A DNA stretch of 10,849 nt from JBEKIK01 sp050013075 (lineage in GTDB: Bacteria > Planctomycetota > Planctomycetia > Pirellulales > Thermoguttaceae). Position numbers and translations under genes: made by a program. Under the pieces are notes generated by a model. It saw nothing but the letters and a program-made list of their open reading frames with translations, was not told where the DNA came from and ran no database searches. Location: the NCBI GenBank assembly GCA_050013075.1, contig JBEKFZ010000124.1:1-10849 (forward strand), read 5' to 3'. This document shows positions 1 through 6,700 of this stretch, in pieces; positions within the stretch are counted from its first letter, which is position 1, and each line of letters opens with the position of its first letter.

Positions 1-1
1 T

Positions 2-229
2 ACTAACGTGCACTCGATCTATACCATGTTGTTGATTCATTGCTTAGGTAAACTTTCCTCGGCAAGCCAACAATTACTAAAACTCCGCTACGATGGGAAC
101 CACAGCATACAAGAGGTGGCGAAACAACTGGGGCGCCCGGTAGGGGGTATTTACAACTCATTAAGCCGTATTCGCCTTAAACTTTGGGAATGCGTCCAAT
201 ACGCCCTAAGGGAGGAGGATTCTCTATAA
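2..229 (+). CDS. ECF RNA polymerase sigma factor, C-terminal fragment (region 4)
   Basis: This is the 3' end of a sigma-70-family extracytoplasmic-function sigma factor. The frame is open to the left edge, so the start and region 2 lie outside the window, and the GTG at position 8 is probably an internal valine. About 75 residues are visible. They form region 4: a helix with LGKLSSASQQLLKLRY, then a helix-turn-helix in which QEVAKQLGRPVGGIYNSLSR would contact the -35 element. The pattern 'LxxLRY...SIxEVAxxLGR...IYxxLSRIR' with a trailing 'LWECV' is typical of the Rhodopirellula/Verrucomicrobium-type ECF group (TIGR02989-like, recognised by eye). The stop codon TAA overlaps the ATG of the FecR/LamG gene, which argues that the two form a functional pair. 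Family assignment is strong; its promoter targets cannot be read from here. Confidence 0.87.
   Translation, partial: TNVHSIYTMLLIHCLGKLSSASQQLLKLRYDGNHSIQEVAKQLGRPVGGIYNSLSRIRLKLWECVQYALREEDSL
211..218 (+). promoter_or_regulatory. Strong ribosome binding site for the FecR/LamG gene
   Basis: GGAGGAGG lies inside the last codons of the sigma factor gene, 10 nt before the ATG at 229. It decides the start at 229 over the in-frame TTG at 184 and over the second ATG at 232. With the TAATG stop/start overlap it supports translational coupling of the two genes. Confidence 0.75.
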
Positions 230-1872
230 TGATGCCCTTTCCACAAAATATCGATCCCCGGATATGGACGCTCGCCAATGCAGTCTGCGAAGGCACGATC
301 TCAGAGCAGGAAGTGCACGAGTTGGAATTGTTGCTGGACGCCGATCCTAATGCGCGGGAGTTTTACATTGATTTCCTTAAAATCAACGCCGAAATTTCCT
401 GGTTGATAAGCTCCAAACAGCACAGCACGATGGATTTAGGTCCTCGGATATCCTTGGATTCTTTACTGGGCCCGACTAATCCCCCTCCGAACTTGGGTTT
501 TTTAGGGAATGTTGCGGATTTTTTCAATCATCACTCGCCCTTAATGTTCGTGATGCTGTTTTTGATCTTTGGCGTGACACTTTTGTCCGCGACATATTGG
601 TTAAACACGCGGCAATCCGGCAAGTCAGCGATAGAGCAGGAATTCGTGGCCCAAATCACTGTCACGAAAGACTGCCAATGGTCACCGACAATTACCCCGC
701 CCACGGAGATGATGCAGTTGCAGGTCGGCCAGCAATTGCAGCTTGAAAAAGGAATCGCTCAAATAACATATTCCAACGGGGCCGTGGTGCTGATCGAAGG
801 ACCGGCTTTCTTTACCGTGGTTTCGCCGAAGTCCGGTTTTCTTAGCCGGGGCAAATTGATGGCCCGGGCCGACACCGAACAATCGCGGCAATTCGCCATA
901 GTCACGCCCGATGCCCGATTCGTGGATTTAGGCACCGAGTTCGGCGTGATGATTGATGATAAAGGCCGCGCCGCGGTTGCCGTTTTCGTGGGCAAAGTCA
1001 ATGCCGAAGCCAAACTGGCCGACGGCCGCTGGACCGCGCCGATTTCGCTTTGCAAGGGCGAGTCCGTGGTTTGTGAAGGGACTAAGTTTACTCCGCACGT
1101 TGCAGAGCGAAGTAATTTCCCCACGCTACGGTTACAGCCGCCGCCGCCGCCGTTGCTATCTTTTCAACATTGGTTGGATGTCAGCCGGGAGCTGCAAAGC
1201 CGCCAGGACTTAGTGGCATATTACGATTTCCAGCCCGATCCGAGCAATCCCGCCGTGCTCTTCAACCGTGCGCCGACGGGCTCGGCTTTCAACGGCGAAA
1301 TCCAAAATGCGACTTGGGTTGAGGGCCGTTTTCCGGGAAAAAGCGCCTTGGAATTCTCTGCGGGTGACGCAGGCGTGCGAGTAAATTTGCCCGGTGAATA
1401 CCGGCAAATGACATTGATCGCCTGGCTGAGCAGCAAAAGATTGGCAAACAATTTTAACGGTATTTTGATGTCAGACGGCTGGCTGCGGTCCAGGGAATTA
1501 CATTGGGAGATTCGGGATGGTGGTCAAGTAGACTTAATTGTTTTTGGCCAAAGAGAGCATCGGTATTCCGACCATGCCATTCCCGCCGATAGCCTAAACC
1601 GCTGGTGTATGGTCACCGGGGTTATCGACACCGCCACGAATCAAACTTTCACATATGTGAACGGTGAATACGTTGATAAATTCGAACCGAAGCTGATACC
1701 TGCTATCCAGATCGGTTCGGCGACTATCGGCGGTTGGGATAATCAAGGAAAAGGTGATTCCGCCTTGGCAAAAACTCACAACCTTTCCGGCCGGATAGAC
1801 GAATTGATGATTTTCCAAACGGCTTTAACCGCTGAGGAAATTAAACAAATTTATGAAGCCGGTAAACCATAA
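229..1872 (+). CDS. FecR-domain / LamG-like membrane protein, probable anti-sigma factor partner
   Basis: This protein has 547 residues from the ATG at 229. The N-terminal part (about 8-60) is a small helical cytoplasmic region with 'ISEQEVHELELLLDADPNAREFY', the pattern found at the start of planctomycete anti-sigma-like FecR proteins. A single membrane segment spans about 104-123. The outer part begins with a FecR-like domain (about 143-290). It carries the signatures 'SNGAVVLIEGPA', 'LSRGKL', 'TPDARFVDLGTEFGV' and 'VFVGKV'. A five-proline linker encoded by five CCG codons (1138-1152) leads to a LamG/concanavalin-like domain (about 328-547), from 'LVAYYDF' to the family-typical ending 'GRIDELMIFQTALTAEEI'. 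Known: FecR proteins regulate ECF sigma factors. Inferred: this one senses a polymeric or sugar ligand outside the cytoplasm and controls the overlapping sigma factor. The ligand is unknown. Confidence 0.9.
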   Translation: MMPFPQNIDPRIWTLANAVCEGTISEQEVHELELLLDADPNAREFYIDFLKINAEISWLISSKQHSTMDLGPRISLDSLLGPTNPPPNLGFLGNVADFFNHHSPLMFVMLFLIFGVTLLSATYWLNTRQSGKSAIEQEFVAQITVTKDCQWSPTITPPTEMMQLQVGQQLQLEKGIAQITYSNGAVVLIEGPAFFTVVSPKSGFLSRGKLMARADTEQSRQFAIVTPDARFVDLGTEFGVMIDDKGRAAVAVFVGKVNAEAKLADGRWTAPISLCKGESVVCEGTKFTPHVAERSNFPTLRLQPPPPPLLSFQHWLDVSRELQSRQDLVAYYDFQPDPSNPAVLFNRAPTGSAFNGEIQNATWVEGRFPGKSALEFSAGDAGVRVNLPGEYRQMTLIAWLSSKRLANNFNGILMSDGWLRSRELHWEIRDGGQVDLIVFGQREHRYSDHAIPADSLNRWCMVTGVIDTATNQTFTYVNGEYVDKFEPKLIPAIQIGSATIGGWDNQGKGDSALAKTHNLSGRIDELMIFQTALTAEEIKQIYEAGKP

Positions 1873-2045
1873 AGGAGTGGAAAGAACGTAAAAAAACATG
1901 AAATAATCGGTAAAAAGGATCGGGCCGGAACAGAGAAGAGCTTGAATTTGGTCTGGTTCAATATTGTTTTTTGCTTTTAACTGAAAGAGTCATCTATCGA
2001 ACATGGACCGCATATTATTCGATCCATGTTGAAGTGCTAATCGCC
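1873..2045 (+). other. Intergenic spacer between FecR/LamG and DUF1559 genes
   Basis: This 173-bp stretch has no supportable gene. It starts with an AAAGGAGTGG stretch that resembles a ribosome binding site but leads only to a two-codon ATG AAA TAA. There is no GC-rich hairpin with a T-tract, so no intrinsic terminator is evident and read-through from the sigma/FecR pair into the DUF1559 gene is possible. A short TTGAA...TTCAA repeat (1942-1961) and the 8-bp inverted repeat at 2000-2030 are the only structure seen. Confidence 0.6.
2000..2030 (+). promoter_or_regulatory. Inverted repeat upstream of the DUF1559 start
   Basis: AACATGGA (2000-2007) and TCCATGTT (2023-2030) are perfect 8-bp reverse complements separated by 15 nt, ending 15 nt before the ATG at 2046. 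They could be an operator, or an mRNA hairpin near the ribosome binding region. The function is inferred; only the symmetry is seen. Confidence 0.4.
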
Positions 2046-3131
2046 ATGCATTCACGACGAAAAAAACGGATAAATGCGTTACAAATCCAGCCTGGTTTTA
2101 CGCTTGTCGAACTACTGGTTGTGATCGCGATTATCGGCATTTTGATCGCTTTATTGCTGCCGGCGGTCCAAGCCGCGCGCGAGGCCGCCCGGAAAATGAA
2201 CTGTTCGAATAACCTTAAACAAATCGGAATGGCAGCCCAGTCTCACGTTTCCGCCATTAAGTACCTTCCCACCGGCGGGTGGTCGTGTATTTGGCTTGGC
2301 AATCCGGACTGGGGTTTCGGACGGGGGCAATCCGGCGGTTGGATGTTCAATATCTTGCCTTTCATGGAACAGAAACAAACATACAAATTGCAATCGGAAC
2401 AGACCGGCTCCGCACGCCAGGCCGCCGCCCTGACAATGATACAAACTCCTATAGCCACGTTTAATTGCCCCACGCGGCGACCAATGATGCTTTTGCCTTA
2501 TCCGACTTCTGGCGGAGGCATATCAGCTTTTTATATTGCCGATGGGCTATCGATCAGCGACACCACAATAGGAAAGGCAGTGCGAAGCGACTACGCCGCC
2601 AATGGCGGCACTATACACTTCGATCCAAATACATCATCGCCATCCTTTTCAGCGCATACGCGCGCGGACGCGATAACAAACCTTGCATCAATCTATGCCG
2701 CCTTCATTTCCACTCCTCCTTCCATTCCTCCTCCCACGGGCGTCATTTTTTGCGGCAGCGTCATCAGGCCGGTTGATATTCGCGACGGCACCGCTCATAC
2801 GATGATGGTCGGCGAAAAATACATCAATCGGGATGCGATTTTAACGGGCACCGACGGTGGCGACAATGAGTGTTTGTATATAGGCGACAACCCGGATATC
2901 ACGCGGTGGACCGGAAATCTGGATCCGAATTATACTGCGCCTCTTTTGCCGCCTCAGTGCGACACTCGGGGTTACGGGAACGTTGAACTTTTCGGCAGTT
3001 CGCATCCAACGTCGATAAATTGTGTAATGTGCGATGGTTCAGTACATTCGGTCGCCTACGACGTCGATAGCACAATGTTTAGCTATCTTGGCAGCCGTAA
3101 CGATGGAAAAGGGATCACCGGCATATATTAA
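2046..3131 (+). CDS. DUF1559 prepilin-like protein with H-X9-DG motif
   Basis: This is a 361-residue type II pseudopilin-like protein. After a basic leader (SRRKKR) comes the type III signal 'PGFTLVELLVVIAIIGILIALLLP', cut here between G17 and F18, with the conserved Glu at mature position 5 (E22). Next is the DUF1559 hallmark 'QAAREAARKMNCSNNLKQIG'. Further family signatures follow in order: 'GGWMFNILPFMEQ', 'FNCPTRRP', 'SDYAANGGT', 'DIRDGTAHTMMVGEKY' and a C-terminal H320-X9-D330-G331. Length and order match the planctomycete family, so the gene looks intact. The ATG at 2046 is chosen because it places the basic leader and cleavage site at the N-terminus. An in-frame TTG at 1971 would add 25 uncharacteristic residues. 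No strong ribosome binding site is visible. The protein should be an inner-membrane-anchored, prepilin-peptidase-processed protein. Its cellular role is not established. Confidence 0.93.
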   Translation: MHSRRKKRINALQIQPGFTLVELLVVIAIIGILIALLLPAVQAAREAARKMNCSNNLKQIGMAAQSHVSAIKYLPTGGWSCIWLGNPDWGFGRGQSGGWMFNILPFMEQKQTYKLQSEQTGSARQAAALTMIQTPIATFNCPTRRPMMLLPYPTSGGGISAFYIADGLSISDTTIGKAVRSDYAANGGTIHFDPNTSSPSFSAHTRADAITNLASIYAAFISTPPSIPPPTGVIFCGSVIRPVDIRDGTAHTMMVGEKYINRDAILTGTDGGDNECLYIGDNPDITRWTGNLDPNYTAPLLPPQCDTRGYGNVELFGSSHPTSINCVMCDGSVHSVAYDVDSTMFSYLGSRNDGKGITGIY

Positions 3132-3228
3132 AATAATGACATGTTTTTCCGAATTTTATAGAGAAAAGTAAATTAACCGTAACATGTAAAATTTTTATAT
3201 TTCACCCAATACTGACATTTTTCAAAAA

Positions 3229-3308
3229 AGAAGGAGGCATTGCAAAAATTCGTGTTTGTCTTTACGCGGCGGATACGGCAAGCACCGATGTTTCCCGGCA
3301 TCGGTTGA
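3229..3308 (+). other. Orphan strong Shine-Dalgarno with a 22-codon TTG-initiated frame
   Basis: AGAAGGAGG (3229-3237) is about as strong a Shine-Dalgarno as occurs in the window, but no ATG follows at a usable distance. The nearest starts are a TTG at 3240 (spacing only 2 nt) and a GTG at 3252 (spacing 14 nt), in the same frame. Both end at the TGA at 3306-3308. The longest frame through here (3239-3415, 58 codons) would need a rare ATT start. It could be a tiny gene, the remains of a lost gene, or chance. Confidence 0.2.
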
Positions 3309-3318
3309 AGCCCGCCGC
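3266..3318. repeat. GC-rich nested inverted repeat in the AT-rich spacer
   Basis: An inner perfect 7-bp stem ACCGATG (3284-3290) / CATCGGT (3299-3305) with an 8-nt loop is enclosed by an outer perfect 7-bp stem GCGGCGG (3266-3272) / CCGCCGC (3312-3318). No T-tract follows, so it does not look like an intrinsic terminator. Its base composition is unlike the surrounding spacer, as expected of a REP-like dispersed element or a stable RNA structure. Only the symmetry and composition are seen directly. Confidence 0.5.
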
Positions 3319-3475
3319 CGCCGACGGCCTACGAAGTATTCAGTGTGTATACGCAATTCATCGAAAAATCATTTTTAAAAATACATATCATATGGGTGTG
3401 CTTATGGACCCGTGATAGTGAGAGTATGTAAACGCATAATCGATAATATATTTTTATTTTCCGCAATTTAAATAC

Positions 3476-3503
3476 TTGCAAAATATTTAAGTTTTATTAT
3501 ATT
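3476..3503 (+). promoter_or_regulatory. Candidate sigma-70-type promoter for the PATR gene
   Basis: TTGCAA (3476-3481) and TATATT (3498-3503) are separated by 16 nt in the AT-rich part of the spacer. Matches to consensus are 4/6 and 5/6. If used, it gives a leader of roughly 260 nt before the PATR start. AT-rich DNA yields such matches by chance, so this is tentative. Confidence 0.3.
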
Positions 3504-3516
3504 AATACGAATAGAG

Positions 3517-3541
3517 GTGAAAAATTGTTCTTTCACTTTTT
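3517..3541 (+). other. AT-rich hairpin followed by T residues
   Basis: GTGAAA (3517-3522) and TTTCAC (3531-3536) form a perfect 6-bp stem with an 8-nt loop, followed by five T residues. It resembles a weak terminator or attenuator and lies just downstream of the candidate promoter. The low GC content of the stem makes efficient termination doubtful. Confidence 0.25.
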
Positions 3542-3654
3542 GAACTTATGAATAAAGACTTTTCAGATTTATATCCACGGTAGTTACCAGTACTAACGTC
3601 TCATCGGTTTTTTACAGGAGGGAACTCGAATCGGCATACTTAGGTACAAGAGGC

Positions 3655-3723
3655 ATGAGAAACTTTATCGTGGCGGCGATCCTTCAGAAAGGATTTGATA
3701 TCCGCACGGAAAACACCAGTTAG
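3655..3723 (+). other. Possible 22-codon leader ORF upstream of the PATR gene
   Basis: An ATG-to-TAG frame encodes a 22-residue peptide starting MRNFIVAAIL and ending 50 nt before the PATR start. Within it, ATCCTT (3679-3684) and AAGGAT (3689-3694) form a perfect 6-bp stem with a CAGA loop. The upstream AAGAGG sits only 1 nt from the ATG, which is poor spacing. It could act as a leader peptide in the 5' region of the PATR transcript, or be chance. Confidence 0.2.
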
Positions 3724-3760
3724 GCTATCTTTCACAGTTTTACTCGACTCGTTTTTTTGA

Positions 3761-3765
3761 AAGGG
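3761..3765 (+). promoter_or_regulatory. Ribosome binding site choosing the PATR start
   Basis: AAGGG lies 8 nt before the ATG at 3774 but only 2 nt before the in-frame ATG at 3768, so 3774 is the better start. The choice changes only two residues of the signal peptide. Confidence 0.5.
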
Positions 3766-3773
3766 TGATGAAC

Positions 3774-6700
3774 ATGACTAAGCAATTCAGCGGTTCTCGC
3801 GTAAAAAAGTTTGTGGTCGGTTTTTTAGCACTATGTATTTGCGTTTTAACGGCCGCGAATTCACAAGCGGCCTCCTATAGTTGGGATCCCGGAACCGTCC
3901 TTGGCGGCGGCACGTGGATATGGGATACGACGACGTATGCGAATTGGTACGACGCTTCGGCTTTACCACTTCCCGCCGACATTGTTTGGAACAACCTCGC
4001 CACCTCAGCCGCCGTTTTCGACGCCGGCAATCTCAATGGCCCAATCACCGGCGGCACTGTTACGGTCGCCTCCGGCGGAGTCACGGCCAACGCCATTACT
4101 TTTAATCTTACCGGTTACTTGCTATCTCCGGCGGACTCCACCGCCGTGATTACGCTTACCGGCACAACGCCCGCGATCAAGGTCACTACTGCCGGCAATA
4201 CCGCAACCATCGACAGCAACATTTCCGTCACTTCCGACTTCACGGTGAGCGGCGATGGCGATCTAACATTGGGAGGAAACGTCATCCCGACAAGCGCCAA
4301 AACCCTGACAAAGTCCGGCAACGGCACTTTGACCATCGGCGACGCGGCCAGTACGGCAGACAACAGTTCTCTCAATCTAAACGTCACCGGCGGAACCGTG
4401 ATTCTGGCCAAGCCCAGTACATCTTCGATTCACGCCGTTTCCAACGTGACCGGCGTGTCCTTCGGCGCCACATTGAAATTGGGCAACGCGACCGGCGATC
4501 AAATCTATAACTCCAACAACATATCAGGCATGGAAGGCACGTTCGATCTGAACGGCATGAGCGAGACCATCGGGTCCTTGTCAAGCACGACAACAAGCGG
4601 CGTGGTTACCAACAATTCGGCAAGCTCGACCAGCACGCTCACTCTTAGCGCAAACACGGGCAATTTCGCCGGCAATATACAAAACGGCGCCGGTAGCACC
4701 GGAATTGTCGTTCTTAAGGTCAGCGGCGGCAATCAAACCCTCTCGGGCGTAAATACCTACACCGGCGGCACGACCCTTAGCGGCGGCACGCTCAATATCA
4801 ACAGCAGCTCGGCCCTCGGCACCGGCACGTTCTCCTTCACTGGCGGCACGATCGACAATACATATGGCTCCTTAGTCACTCTCTCCGCCACTCCCCAGAC
4901 ATGGTCCGGCGCCAACATCTATTTCGCCGGCACCAACAATTTGAGCATGGGCACAAGCGCAATCGGTATAACCGCGAATATTAACGTTAATGTCAGTGCC
5001 GGGACATTAACTATTGGAGGGCCCATTACCAACACCGCCGGCTTCGTAGACCAAGGCCATGGCATACTAAACATCACCGGCGACAACAGCGCTACCATAA
5101 CCGGCGGCCCGACGATCACGGTCAGGGGCACGCTAGCAGCCGGCAACACAAACGCCTTTGGCACCGGCATAATCAAGCTGAATTACGGGTCCCTGCAGGC
5201 CTCCACTCCGCTTACCGGCGCCAGCAAGTTGATGAATGCAGTATACATGACCGGGGACACCAACACCGGCAACGACCTCTTGAGTGTATCCCAGATGTCG
5301 GTAATCTCCGGCTCGAATGATATTGAACTGGGCGGCGTTGTGAGCAACAACGCCGGCACGGCCGCCGGCAGCCGCAACTTGAATATTTACAATACGGGCG
5401 TGACCACTCTTTCCGGAACCGTGTATATTGTTGAATCAGCAGGCGCAAGCGCCCGCACGCTTACCATCAATGCCAGCGGCCCGACTATCATAAGCGGAAT
5501 AATCGCCAATAACCCCACCAACTCGGCCGCCGGCAGCCTTCAAGTGGACGGCAACAACACGCTGACCCTATCAGGCGCCAACACCTTCACGGGCAACACC
5601 ACCCTGTCCAGCGGCACCACCGTGCTGGACTTCACTACCAATGTCAACAACAAGTTGTGCAGCACGCAGACCTTGGTTGTCAACGGCGGGGCTACGCTAA
5701 GACTCACGGGCGGCACGTGGGCCCAAGCGGTAAGTGCCACCACGTTGAGTTCCGGCGGCGCTTTGAACATCACCCGGGGCACTAATTCCCCGTCCCTGAC
5801 GATGGGTTTAATCACCCGCTCCGTGGGTTCCGCTTTGAATGTCGGCGATTCGGACGACGATCTCACCACTACTACCCTTGCGACTACCACTTACGCGACC
5901 AGCACCAACGGCATCATCGGCTCATCCACGGCTTGGGGTACCGCTAACGGAGCCGACTGGGCGGTTCTAACCGGCTCGACGCCCTTCTCCATCACCGCAT
6001 ATCCCAGCGCAAGTTATACGCCTACTTCGAGTGAAGGGAGTTGGGCGGCGACGAACAACGCTTTCGTCAGCGGCACCTTCCCGCTTACGGCCAGCCGCGA
6101 GATCTACACTCTTAAGATCGCCTCCACCTCGGCCGGACCGCCCGTACAATCGTTGACTATAGGCACCGGCCAGACCCTGCAACTCGACGGCGGCGGCCTA
6201 CTCATGACCGGAGCATACGATTACAACATCACCGGCGGCACCTTGAAGGCCGGACAGGCATCCCCTTCCGAACTGATTGTTCATCAGTATTCGACGGGCA
6301 CGTTGACCATCAGCTCGACAATAGCCAACGGCAACGGCGCATCCACCCTTACCAAGGCCGGTCCCGGCACGCTGATTCTAAACGCAGCCAACACTTACAC
6401 CGGCACCACTTACGTGGATGCGGGCACTTTGGCCCTGGGCATAGACAACGCTATTTATGTATCGTCGACACACGACATCTCCATCTCCGGCGGCGGCACG
6501 TTTGATCTGGCCGGGCATTTACAGACCCTGCGCAACGCGAATACACCCATCACCTCCAGTCTCATCGGAGCCGGCGGCACTATCACCAGCAGCGTTGCCG
6601 GCGGTGTATTGACGTTAAATACCACCAACACCTCCGGGGCTGCCGACATGCTCTACACCGGCTTGCTGAAACTGGTGATCAAGAACGCCGGCCAAACTGC

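Larger units (their letters stand above)
3132..3773 (+). other. Long, mostly AT-rich intergenic spacer
   Basis: This is a 642-bp stretch without a convincing gene. Most of it is strongly AT-rich (especially about 3340-3560), in contrast to the GC-balanced genes on both sides. Inside it lies a GC-rich island at about 3262-3330 that can fold into a nested hairpin and sits just after an orphan Shine-Dalgarno. Further along are a candidate promoter (3476-3503), an AT-rich hairpin followed by T residues (3517-3541) and a 22-codon ORF with an internal hairpin (3655-3723). No clear intrinsic terminator for the DUF1559 gene is seen. Confidence 0.7.

Noticed and set aside
184..228. In-frame TTG extension of the FecR/LamG gene
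   Set aside because: It would overlap the sigma gene by 46 bases and place the strong Shine-Dalgarno inside the coding region. The ATG at 229 has correct spacing.
1138..1152. (CCG)5 trinucleotide run as a phase-variation tract
   Set aside because: It is a triplet repeat that cannot shift the frame; it encodes a proline linker between the FecR and LamG-like domains.
1971..2045. In-frame TTG extension of the DUF1559 gene
   Set aside because: It would add 25 residues before the basic leader of a type III signal sequence and covers the inverted repeat. The ATG at 2046 fits the family.
3139..3187. Inverted repeat ACATGTT / AACATGT after the DUF1559 stop as a terminator
   Set aside because: The stem is only 7 AT-rich base pairs with a 35-nt gap, and an A-run precedes the following T residues. 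It is not a canonical intrinsic terminator.
3541..3582. ATG at 3548 with an 11-codon frame
   Set aside because: No Shine-Dalgarno precedes it, it is very short, and the surrounding sequence is AT-rich.
3600..3770. Riboswitch or tRNA-like element in the PATR leader
   Set aside because: The GGAACTCGAATC stretch resembles a T-arm, but no acceptor, D or anticodon stems were found, and no conserved core of the c-di-GMP, cobalamin or other common riboswitches is visible.
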